The position numbers and the translations under genes were made by a program. From the NCBI RefSeq assembly GCF_004000605.1, contig NZ_CP018911.1:2895001-2959000 (forward strand): a stretch of 64,000 nucleotides of DNA. Direction: 5' to 3'. This DNA comes from Glycocaulis alkaliphilus (GTDB taxonomy: Bacteria > Pseudomonadota > Alphaproteobacteria > Caulobacterales > Maricaulaceae). Below are positions 54,615-64,000 of the stretch, piece by piece (positions within the stretch are counted from its first letter, which is position 1; every line of letters starts with the position of its first letter). Under the pieces are notes generated by a model, which did not search any database, was not told the DNA's origin, and was given only the letters and a program-made list of their open reading frames with translations.

Positions 54615-56144
54615 TTGGATCGCAGTGTCATCATTTTAAGCTCGCTGGTAGCGGGCAGCCGTGTTGGCGGCGGCGTCAGCGCCGCCGTGCTGACGCGCGC
54701 ACGCTTCACACCCGAACACGTGCCGACCGTCATTTTCGGCCGCCATCCGGGCCTTGGCGCGCCCGGCGGCGGTGCCGTGCCGGATGCGGTCTTTGCGGGC
54801 GCGCTCGACGGCCTGCTGGCCCATGGCGCCCACATCCGCAGCAGCGCCATACTGACCGGCTATTTTGCCAGCGCAGAGCAGGTGCGCGCGGCCGCCCTCT
54901 TCATTGAGGCCGCCAAAGCGGCAAACCCCGGCATTTTCGTGCTGATCGACCCGATCTGCGGCGATGGCGTCGCCGATGGGACGGCAGACGGGCTTTATGT
55001 GAAGCGCGAAACGGCAGAGGCCATCGCCGCGCGGCTGGTCCCGCTGGCTGACCTCATCACCCCCAATGCGTTCGAGCTGGCCTTCCTGACAGGACGGCCG
55101 GTAACCGATACAGCTTCTGCCAGAACCGCCGCACACACGCTTGCAAAACCCGTCCTCGTCACCTCCGTGCCGGAGGGGACAGACCGGCTCGCGGTTCTGC
55201 TGACAGACGGCCAGACAAGCTGCTCTGCCAGCGTGGACCGGCTGGAGGGCGTGCCGCACGGTACAGGCGATCTGCTGGCCGCTCTGGCACTGGTGGCAAG
55301 GCTGGATGGCGATACCGGCAACGAACTCTGCCAGCACGTCACGCGGACCTGCGAACGGGTGATCCGCGCCAGCCTTGATGCCCGCAGCCATGATCTGCTG
55401 CTGGGCGCGCTTGAACACGCGAAGCCCGCCGGGCCGGTGCAGTCCTCCCGTCCAGTACTTGGCCTTGATGGCTGCAAGGCGGGCTGGGTCGGTGTTCTCC
55501 TGCGCGAAGGCGCACCGCCTGAACTGCACCTGTTCGCGACACTCACCGATGCGCTGGAAATGGCGGAACGCCCTGCCATCATCGCGATCGATATTCCGAT
55601 CGGTTTTGAAGGCACGCCCAGCGGGCCGGGGCGCGAGTGCGAGCGTCTGGTGCGCAAGCTGCTGAAAGGCCGGGCTTCCAGCGTGTTCTCCTCGCCGCTC
55701 CGCGCTGCCCTCGCCGCCACCAGTCATGCAGAGGCCATCGCCCTGAACCGCTCCGCTGGCGGGCCGGGCCTGTCCGCGCAGAGCTTTGCGCTGTTTAAGA
55801 AACTCCGCGAAGTGGATGCCGCCCTCACCCCTGATATGAGCGCGCGCGTCTTCGAGACGCACCCGGAAGCCGGCTTTGCCCTGCTGAAGGGCGCGCCAAT
55901 GGCGCACAACAAGAAGACGCCGGAGGGACGCGAAGAGCGCCTGGCCCTGCTCGCGCGTCATGGCATCGGGCCGCATCTGCTCGACCCGCACCCTTTCCCA
56001 AAAACCCGCTGTGCGCCCGATGATGTGCTGGACGCCGCCATGTGCGCGCTCACCGCCCGGCGCATCGCGAACGGTGAGGCGATGAGCCTGCCACCCGATC
56101 CGCCGCTGGACGCGTGCGGCCTGCCCATGCGCATTGTTCTGTGA
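54615..56144 (+). CDS. Pyridoxal-kinase-like / DUF429 fusion protein
   Basis: 509 aa starting at TTG, 9 bp after the previous gene. Residues 1-275 are a PfkB/PdxY-type kinase: ILSSLVAGSRVGGGVSAAVL (substrate loop), LIDPICGDGVADGTADGLYV, ITPNAFELAFLTG and GVPHGTGDLLAAL with the GTGD anion hole and catalytic Asp. Residues about 283-509 are DUF429: LGLDGCKAGWVGVLL, IIAIDIPIGFEG, ARVFETHPEAGFALL and PDDVLDAAMCALTA, an RNase-H-like fold with conserved Asp/Glu. Each domain normally stands alone. The joining is unusual; joint B6 salvage and an unknown nuclease role is inference. Confidence 0.88.
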   Translation: MDRSVIILSSLVAGSRVGGGVSAAVLTRARFTPEHVPTVIFGRHPGLGAPGGGAVPDAVFAGALDGLLAHGAHIRSSAILTGYFASAEQVRAAALFIEAAKAANPGIFVLIDPICGDGVADGTADGLYVKRETAEAIAARLVPLADLITPNAFELAFLTGRPVTDTASARTAAHTLAKPVLVTSVPEGTDRLAVLLTDGQTSCSASVDRLEGVPHGTGDLLAALALVARLDGDTGNELCQHVTRTCERVIRASLDARSHDLLLGALEHAKPAGPVQSSRPVLGLDGCKAGWVGVLLREGAPPELHLFATLTDALEMAERPAIIAIDIPIGFEGTPSGPGRECERLVRKLLKGRASSVFSSPLRAALAATSHAEAIALNRSAGGPGLSAQSFALFKKLREVDAALTPDMSARVFETHPEAGFALLKGAPMAHNKKTPEGREERLALLARHGIGPHLLDPHPFPKTRCAPDDVLDAAMCALTARRIANGEAMSLPPDPPLDACGLPMRIVL

Positions 56145-56186
56145 TCTGCTTGATCACGCCGCAAAGCCGCGCTACGGCCCTTCTTC

Positions 56187-57311
56187 ATGAGCATCACGAT
56201 ACACGGACACGTCGCGCCCGGCTTTGAAGCCGTCGCCGACGCCATGCGCGCCAATTTCGAGACCGGTGACGAGATCGGCGCAGCCTTCGCCCTCTACGAG
56301 AAGGGTAAGAAGCGCGTCGATATATGGGCCGGTCATGCCGACCGCGCACGCAGCAAGGACTGGCAGGAGGATACCCTCATCCCGGTCTTCTCCACCGGCA
56401 AGGCGATCAGCGCGATTGTGGCCGCCTACGCCGTTGATCAGGGCTGGCTTACCTATGATACGAAACTGGCTGAGCTCTGGCCGGAATTTGCCGCGAACGG
56501 CAAAGAGGCCGTCAGTTTCGGCGATGCGCTCTCCCATCAGGCGGGCCTGCCGGGCTTCACTGAAGCCATCGAGCCGTCCGACTGGTTTAACCGCGAGTTG
56601 ATCGAGGCGCGCCTTGCCGCCATGGCGCCGATGTGGCCGCTGGGAGAGGGCAGCGGCTATCACCCGATCACATTCGGCTTTCTGGCCGATGCCGCCATCC
56701 GCCGGGCTGACCGACAAGGCCGCACGATTGGCGGGCTGCTGCGCGAGGTCATCGCAGGCCCGCGCGGCATTGATGTCCATATCGGCCTGCCCGAAGCAGA
56801 ACACGCACGCGCGGGCGAGCACGTGCTGCCACCCCGCCCGCCGCATCTGGGCAAGATGAACGCCGAGAAGCAGGCCGCCTTCCTGAAAGCCTGGTCTTCG
56901 CCCGGACGGCGCGGCGCAGCCGAGTGGCGCACAGCCGAATTTCCCGCCGCCAACGCCCACGCCACCGCCAGAGGGCTTGCCGAGCTGATGGGCGTGTTCG
57001 CAACCGGCGGGCTTTTGCGCGGTGAACGCCTGTTGAGCGAAGCGGTCGTGAACGAGGCGATGGAAATCCGCGTGGCGGGCGAAGACCGCGTCCTGCCCTT
57101 CGACATCGCGTTCGGGGCTGGCGTGAATGTGAACCGGGATCTGGGCTGGTTCGGGCCTGAGCCCCGCGCGGTCGGCCATTACGGGTTTGGCGGCTCATGC
57201 GCCTTTGCAGACCCGGTAACGGGTCTCTCTGGTGCCTATGTGATGAACCGGCAGATGGATGTGCTGGCGGGTGATCCGCGCGCGATAAGGCTCATTGAAG
57301 CGGCTTACTAG
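56187..57311 (+). CDS. Serine hydrolase, beta-lactamase (class C/EstB-like) family
   Basis: 374-aa serine hydrolase with no signal peptide, so cytoplasmic. The nucleophile is Ser69 with Lys72 in FSTGKAISAI (S-x-x-K). Tyr is likely in GSGYHPITFGFL, and the HYGFGGSCAFAD block replaces the K-T-G motif of lactamases, as in EstB-type esterases. Substrate unknown; esterase or peptidase more likely than antibiotic hydrolysis. Confidence 0.88.
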   Translation: MSITIHGHVAPGFEAVADAMRANFETGDEIGAAFALYEKGKKRVDIWAGHADRARSKDWQEDTLIPVFSTGKAISAIVAAYAVDQGWLTYDTKLAELWPEFAANGKEAVSFGDALSHQAGLPGFTEAIEPSDWFNRELIEARLAAMAPMWPLGEGSGYHPITFGFLADAAIRRADRQGRTIGGLLREVIAGPRGIDVHIGLPEAEHARAGEHVLPPRPPHLGKMNAEKQAAFLKAWSSPGRRGAAEWRTAEFPAANAHATARGLAELMGVFATGGLLRGERLLSEAVVNEAMEIRVAGEDRVLPFDIAFGAGVNVNRDLGWFGPEPRAVGHYGFGGSCAFADPVTGLSGAYVMNRQMDVLAGDPRAIRLIEAAY

Positions 57312-57451
57312 TTTTCTCCCCCCGTTCACGGGCGGGGTGAGAAGCGAAGCTTCGAACGCCCGAAGGACCGAGGGGGGATTTTGAAAAGAAAAGTTTCCCC
57401 CCTCCGTCTGGCAAGCCAGACACCTCCCCCGTAAACGGGGGAGGAAACCAA
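57312..57451. repeat. Palindrome-rich intergenic element
   Basis: It contains a CCCCGTTCACGGGCGGGG hairpin (57320-57337), GCGAAGCTTCG (57344-57354) and, at the far end, CTCCCCCGTAAACGGGGGAG (57424-57443). TTTCCCCCCTCC lies in the middle. Near-complementary ends (TTTTCTCCCCCCG and CGGGGGAGGAAAC) let the whole fold back. It sits between the convergent serine hydrolase and NUDIX genes. No frame with coding character. Confidence 0.55.
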
Positions 57452-57459
57452 ATTGCACC

Positions 57460-58050
<591 letters not shown>

Positions 58051-58129
58051 TCAGGACGGAATTGACATTGAACCGTGACATTTCGCGTGTACTCTACCCG
58101 AAGCTCAGTCATCGGATGAAGAGGGCATT

Positions 58130-58654
58130 ATGGGTGACAAGGCAGAATTCGATCTGGCCGCCTCGCCGGGCCAGCTCCTCCACCGCGCACAGCAGTTTGC
58201 CGCCGAGCGCTTCTCCGGGGCGACGGGCGGGGTGGAAATCACCCAGCGCCAGTTCGCGGTTTTAAGCGCGCTGAAAGAAGCTGACGGCCAGACCCAGACC
58301 CAGCTGGTCCAGCGCACGGGGATTGACCGCTCCACGCTGGCAGAGCTGGTTAGCCGCATGGCCACGCGCGGCCTTGTGGCACGCGAGAAAGCCCCCGGCG
58401 ATGCACGCGCCAATGCGGTGAAACTGACCGATGAGGGCCGCGCCCTGCATCAGACCGCCGTTGATGGCGCCAAGGCTGCCGATGAGGCGATCCTGTCGGT
58501 GCTTGCCAAGAACAAGCGTGCCAATTTTGTTGATGCGCTGGTGCGCATTTCCCGCGCGCTCGACCCGGATGCCGGTCCAGACGCCAAGGACAAGGCGGCC
58601 AAGAAGGACGGCAAGGACAAAGACAAGAAGAAAAAGAAGAAAAAGAAGAAGTAG
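58130..58654 (+). CDS. MarR-family transcriptional regulator with poly-lysine tail
   Basis: 174 aa. Winged helix: ITQRQFAVLSALKEADGQTQTQLVQRTGIDRSTLAELVSRMATRGLVAREKAPGDARANAVKLTDEG, with the D-x-R wing (GDARAN). Dimerisation helices flank it. The last about 25 residues are lysine-rich (KDKAAKKDGKDKDKKKKKKKKK), a nearly pure Lys run unusual in MarR proteins and likely to raise non-specific DNA binding. Target genes unknown. Start at 58130 with GAGG upstream. Confidence 0.88.
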   Translation: MGDKAEFDLAASPGQLLHRAQQFAAERFSGATGGVEITQRQFAVLSALKEADGQTQTQLVQRTGIDRSTLAELVSRMATRGLVAREKAPGDARANAVKLTDEGRALHQTAVDGAKAADEAILSVLAKNKRANFVDALVRISRALDPDAGPDAKDKAAKKDGKDKDKKKKKKKKK

Positions 58655-58675
58655 GCCTACCCGCTACGAAGCGCG

Positions 58676-59218
58676 CTAGCTGCCTGCCTCCGCCTCTCTC
58701 ACCGCCGCATTCCAGACCGGCGCCAGACGTCTTTCCCAGATTTGCGGCGTGATCGCCCCGCGCCAGCGCGCGCGGATAATACCCTCTCCATCAATGATGA
58801 AGGTTTCCGGCGCTCCGGTGACGCCCAGCTCCAGCGCGGCGCGGCGCTCATGGTCCGCCGCCAGAGTCGTGAACGGATTACCCAGCCGGGCCAGGAAGGC
58901 GAGGCTGTTTTCCGGCCGGTCGGCATAGGTGATGCCGTGAATGGGAATGCCGCTCGCCGCCAGCTCTTCCAGCAGCGGGTGTTCCACAATGCAGGGCGCG
59001 CACCAGCTCGCCCAGAAATTCAGCAAGTAAGGCCCCTCGATTGTTTCGGGATCGAAATGGGCAAAGCCTGCACCAAATTCCGTGACGGGAAGCGCCGGCA
59101 GGGCCCGGCCCGTCATCGCATCGCCCGGCGTGCCTTCACGCCCGGTCAGCGCGATGGCAAAGACGGCCAGCAGCAGGGCTATGGCACCGAGTGGCGCCCA
59201 GAAGACGATGCGGCTCAT
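58676..59218 (-). CDS. ccmG: DsbE/CcmG thiol:disulfide interchange protein
   Basis: 180 aa from the ATG at 59218. It overlaps the ccmD stop (ATGA), which settles the start; an upstream ATG at 59248 lies inside ccmD. N-terminal anchor (IVFWAPLGAIALLLAVFAIAL). Thioredoxin fold with NFWASWCAPCIVEHP (Cys-x-x-Cys). It keeps apocytochrome c CXXCH cysteines reduced before heme ligation. Last gene of the ccmABCD-G run. Confidence 0.93.
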   Translation of the reverse strand: MSRIVFWAPLGAIALLLAVFAIALTGREGTPGDAMTGRALPALPVTEFGAGFAHFDPETIEGPYLLNFWASWCAPCIVEHPLLEELAASGIPIHGITYADRPENSLAFLARLGNPFTTLAADHERRAALELGVTGAPETFIIDGEGIIRARWRGAITPQIWERRLAPVWNAAVREAEAGS

Positions 59219-59370
59219 GGCTGGCCGTCTCCGGACAGTTTCTGCCATTCACGCGCCATGGCCCGCTGAAGAAAGCTGAGCCAGATCAGGAACCCGATGC
59301 CGCCAGCGGTAAGGGCATAGCAGCTCCACACCCAGACCGCGTGGCCGCCCATGGAGAGAAATTCCGCCAT
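59215..59370 (-). CDS. ccmD: Heme exporter protein CcmD
   Basis: 51 aa. The start ATG at 59370 overlaps the ccmC TAA (TAATG). One membrane helix (AVWVWSCYALTAGGIGFLIWLSFL), a short basic-acidic tail (QRAMAREWQKLSGDG), the usual CcmD build. It is too short for general gene tracking, but the tight overlaps on both sides (ccmC and ccmG) fix it. It supports CcmABC in loading heme on CcmE. Confidence 0.88.
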   Translation of the reverse strand: MAEFLSMGGHAVWVWSCYALTAGGIGFLIWLSFLQRAMAREWQKLSGDGQP

Positions 59371-60101
59371 TAGCTGTCCCCGCCTTCGATTTTGCGCCTT
59401 GCGCGCGCCTCGGCGCGCTTTGCCAGGCTCATATTGCGCACATTCATGAAGACGAGCGCGGTCATCAGCGCGGTAAACGCCAGCGCCATGACCAATAGCG
59501 GCCAGAGCTGGCTGGCATGAATGGTCGGGCCATCGAGCCGGATGACGCTGGCCGGCTGATGCAGCGTATTCCACCAGTCCACGGAGAATTTGATGACGGG
59601 CAGATTGATGAGCCCCGCCATGGCAAGGATCGCGCCTGCACGCGCGGCAAGGCGCTCATCCTCGATGGCGGCGCGCAGCGCCATATATCCAAGATACAGG
59701 AGGAACAGGACCAGCATGGAGGTGAGGCGCGCATCCCACTCCCACCACGTGCCCCACATGGGCCGGCCCCAGAGCGATCCGGTCGCGAGCGTCAGGAAGG
59801 CAAACACCGCCCCGATGGGCGCCAGCGCCTGCGCAGCGAGGTCTGCAATATTATGGCGCCAGATGAAGTAGACAAAGCTGGCGCCGCCAAGCCCCGCATA
59901 GGCCGCCATGGAGAGCCAGGCCGATGGCACGTGGACATACATGATGCGCACCGTATCGCCCTGCTGATAGTCCGGCGGGGAGAAGATCAGCGCCCAGGGC
60001 AGGCCGATGGCAAACAGGATCACCGCGCCCCAGCCGAACCACGGCACAAGGCGCGCCGCAAGACGCTCAAAACGCTCCGGATTGGCAAAGGCGCTCCACA
60101 T
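59370..60101 (-). CDS. ccmC: Heme ABC transporter permease CcmC
   Basis: 243 aa, six helices. The WWD domain WGTWWEWDARLTS and conserved flanking His residues bind heme for transfer to CcmE. IMYVHVPSAWLSMAAYAGL is also a signature. It overlaps ccmD. It is separated from ccmB by 236 bp of palindromic DNA, an unusual break in the operon. Confidence 0.96.
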   Translation of the reverse strand: MWSAFANPERFERLAARLVPWFGWGAVILFAIGLPWALIFSPPDYQQGDTVRIMYVHVPSAWLSMAAYAGLGGASFVYFIWRHNIADLAAQALAPIGAVFAFLTLATGSLWGRPMWGTWWEWDARLTSMLVLFLLYLGYMALRAAIEDERLAARAGAILAMAGLINLPVIKFSVDWWNTLHQPASVIRLDGPTIHASQLWPLLVMALAFTALMTALVFMNVRNMSLAKRAEARARRKIEGGDS

Positions 60102-60337
60102 GGGACTTCACCTAGTCTGAGGATCAATCATCTGCAAGCGGACGCTGCGCCGCACCTTTTGGTTTGTCCTCCCCCACTTCCGTGGGGGTTGGCCTTACAG
60201 GCCGCGCAGCGGCCTGAAAAGCGCGAACGCGCGCCCGCGACTTTTCGCGGAACATCGCAACGCGGATGCGTTGCGGAACTGAAAGAGGCATGGATCCCCC
60301 GGGATCGCTTCGCGACCGGAGGATGACACGAAACACC
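60102..60337. repeat. Palindromic intergenic DNA between ccmC and ccmB
   Basis: It holds a CCCCCACTTCCGTGGGGG hairpin (60172-60189), GGCCGCGCAGCGGCC (60200-60214), GAACGCGCGC- and CGCAACGCGGATGCGTTGCG-type dyads (60257-60276), and a GGATCCCCGGGATC-rich end near 60292-60306. This is repeat DNA of the intergenic-palindrome kind. No gene. Frames across it carry no recognisable protein. It interrupts the otherwise overlapping ccm run. Confidence 0.6.
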
Positions 60338-61006
60338 CTACTCCAGCCGCCCTCTCAAGGCCGCAGCCATCCCGAACGGAGCGAGCGCCAGCGCGGCGAG
60401 AGAAAACGCGCCCGCGAGCATCAGGTTCGCGCCTGCCAGCCCTGTCCCTTCCAGCGCGGCGCGGCCAGCACCGGCTACGAACACCAGCAGCGGCACCTGC
60501 AAGGGTGCGGCGATGAGCGCGATGAGAAGCCCGGAGCGCTTTACGCCTGCGGCCAGCGCGCCGGCAAAGCCGGACACCAGCGCAAGACCCGGCAAGGCGA
60601 GCACGAGACCGATGCTGAGCGCCGCTGCGCTGGATGCGTCCATGCCATAGGCCATGGCGGCGACAAACCCGATCAGGGGCGCAGGCCAGAGCACGGCGCT
60701 GACATAGGCCGCTGCCTTGATGGCCGAGAGGGCCGTCAGCGAGACTGGAGAGAGCGCGTAAAGCTCCAGCGTGCCATCGGAGAGATCATCGCCGAACAGG
60801 CGCTCTGCGCCCTGCAGGCTCGCCAGCAGGGCCGCAAAGGCGATAACGCCGGGGGCCGCCGCGCGCAAAATATCCGCGTCCGGGCCTATGGCCAGCGGCA
60901 CCAGCGCCAGCGCGGCCAGCATGAAAGCGGCAGGCCCGGCCGGTCCGCCCCCGCCCGCAGCGGCCAGACGCCATTCGCGCACGAAGACAGCCAGAAGCGC
61001 ACTCAT
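60338..61006 (-). CDS. ccmB: Heme exporter protein CcmB
   Basis: 222-aa membrane protein with six helices. FVREWRLA near the start, GAERLFGDDLSDGTLELYALSP (the conserved E-D-x-x-D-G-T-L-E segment) and LPLLVFVAGAG-type helices. Permease partner of CcmA. It overlaps the ccmA stop by ATGA. Confidence 0.94.
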   Translation of the reverse strand: MSALLAVFVREWRLAAAGGGGPAGPAAFMLAALALVPLAIGPDADILRAAAPGVIAFAALLASLQGAERLFGDDLSDGTLELYALSPVSLTALSAIKAAAYVSAVLWPAPLIGFVAAMAYGMDASSAAALSIGLVLALPGLALVSGFAGALAAGVKRSGLLIALIAAPLQVPLLVFVAGAGRAALEGTGLAGANLMLAGAFSLAALALAPFGMAAALRGRLE

Positions 61007-61596
61007 GCCCCCATCTCCAGCATGCGCACATCGCTCCAGCCCAGATCAGCATGCGTGGCGGCAATGACCATCCCGCCCCTGGCCCGGAAATCGGCCACCA
61101 AAGTAGCGAGCAGCGCCTTGCCGTCATGGTCCAGCGGTGCCGCCGGCTCATCCATCAGCCAGAGCCGGGCTTTTGCATCCAGCGTCAGCCGCGCGATGGC
61201 AAGGCGGCGCTTCTGCCCGGCAGAAAGCTGGCCGCAGGCGCGAAAGACCAGTTTTGAAAGACCCATCGCGGCAAGCGCGCCCTCATGAGTGTCACGGCCA
61301 TGCAGGCGGGCAGCAAAGCGCATGGCTTCACGCACCGTCTCGGCAGGTTTCAGCGCATCGCCATGCCCCAGATAGGCCAGAGGCGGGGCAGTGATGATAC
61401 CCGCATCAGGCCGGACAAGGCCCGCAAGGGCGCGCAATAGCGTCGTCTTGCCGGTGCCATTCGGGCCTGTCAGCACCAGCGCCTCACCGGGTGCGAGCGT
61501 TAAGGTCAGATCACGCACCAGCACACGCCCGCCCCGCGACAGGGTGAGGTTCTGAACGCCAGGACTGGCGGTGATGTCGGGGGCGGGGACGCTCAT
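61003..61596 (-). CDS. ccmA: Cytochrome c biogenesis ATP-binding protein CcmA
   Basis: 197-aa ABC ATPase. Walker A is GPNGTGKTT, the signature QLSAGQKRR, Walker B LWLMDEPAAPLD, the H-loop AATHAD. The ATG at 61596 is chosen so that the frame begins just before the NLTLSRGGRVLVRDL start of the fold; two upstream Met codons would add an unconserved leader. First gene of the ccm run, divergent from acnA across 257 bp. Confidence 0.95.
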   Translation of the reverse strand: MSVPAPDITASPGVQNLTLSRGGRVLVRDLTLTLAPGEALVLTGPNGTGKTTLLRALAGLVRPDAGIITAPPLAYLGHGDALKPAETVREAMRFAARLHGRDTHEGALAAMGLSKLVFRACGQLSAGQKRRLAIARLTLDAKARLWLMDEPAAPLDHDGKALLATLVADFRARGGMVIAATHADLGWSDVRMLEMGA

Positions 61597-61853
61597 CGCC
61601 AAGCCACTAGCGCAATATGGCCGGACACGCCAATGGGACATTGTGGCCTCAGGGCCGGTGAAATAGCGCCTTGATGCATTGCAGCGCACGGGAAGCAGGG
61701 CTAAAAGGCGCGCCAAGGACGGCTTTCGCGCCGGGTTGCCGACGATATGCGCAACCAGCGGGAAACCGTCTTCTCTTAAGCCTGACGAGCCGGATCGCGG
61801 GGCATCCCTCTCCCCGCACCATCGGCAGGGCAGACCCGCGACAAGGATATGAC

Positions 61854-64000
<2,147 letters not shown>

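Noticed and set aside
60124-60336. 70-codon open frame in the ccmB-ccmC gap
   Set aside because: It lies wholly within palindromic repeats and has low-complexity Arg/Pro content; it is repeat-derived.

Overview
The window is GC-rich, densely packed chromosomal DNA of an alphaproteobacterium. The best fit is the Maricaulales/Hyphomonadaceae group (Maricaulis, Oceanicaulis or Glycocaulis-like). Reasons are the alphaproteobacterial order trpB-trpA-accD-folC, a class II AroA, a RegB/RegA/SenC cluster, an ECF sigma-ChrR pair, MmcB behind a GAAC-N7-GAAC LexA box, an AccD without its zinc-ribbon cysteines, and a TIGR03805/TIGR03806-type beta-helix/cytochrome pair. The assignment is by family recognition only.

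Layout. 1-7 kb: the start of an exported metallophosphoesterase, an M3 lipoprotein peptidase, a cold-shock protein, small membrane proteins, a CPBP protease and an MFS transporter. 7-19 kb: the lower TCA block sucC, sucD, sucA, sucB (two lipoyl domains) and lpd. A vapBC-type toxin-antitoxin pair sits between sucC and sucD, and a frameshifted BLUF photoreceptor gene lies beside a degenerate GGDEF-like gene. 19-31 kb: a GNAT acetyltransferase overlapping a class III sirtuin, repeat-rich DNA, MmcB, a transglutaminase-like protein, RegA/RegB/SenC, a PHB depolymerase, an IalB-like protein, an ECF sigma factor with a ChrR-like partner and a UbiH-family hydroxylase. 31-36 kb: exported proteins (LVIVD, DUF305, a Tat-type SDR) and tRNA-Ala(GGC). 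36-45 kb: aroA, trpB, a brnTA toxin-antitoxin pair, trpA, accD, folC and small genes. 45-58 kb: htpX, an EF-hand protein, a diheme cytochrome with a beta-helix lipoprotein, a class A PBP, a PdxY-DUF429 fusion, a serine hydrolase, NUDIX and MarR. 58-64 kb: ccmABCD-ccmG on the minus strand, and the start of acnA, which runs off the right edge.

How the genes fit together. sucCD, sucAB-lpd and acnA form much of the oxidative TCA cycle. The sirtuin carries the Y-x-x-R signature of acyl-lysine desuccinylases and lies close to the enzymes that make and use succinyl-CoA. Three signalling modules linked to redox or light (BLUF plus GGDEF-like, RegBA with SenC, ECF-ChrR) lie within 20 kb. Cytochrome c maturation genes and a diheme cytochrome fit a respiratory, aerobic lifestyle.

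The most unusual features are two unrelated type II toxin-antitoxin modules. Each is placed between two consecutive subunit genes of one enzyme (sucC|vapBC|sucD and trpB|brnTA|trpA), and each has a palindromic putative operator just in front. Also notable are the frameshifted BLUF gene, a ChrR homologue without its N-terminal zinc ligands, a pair of inverted palindromes with a compensatory base-pair change, and the kinase-DUF429 fusion.
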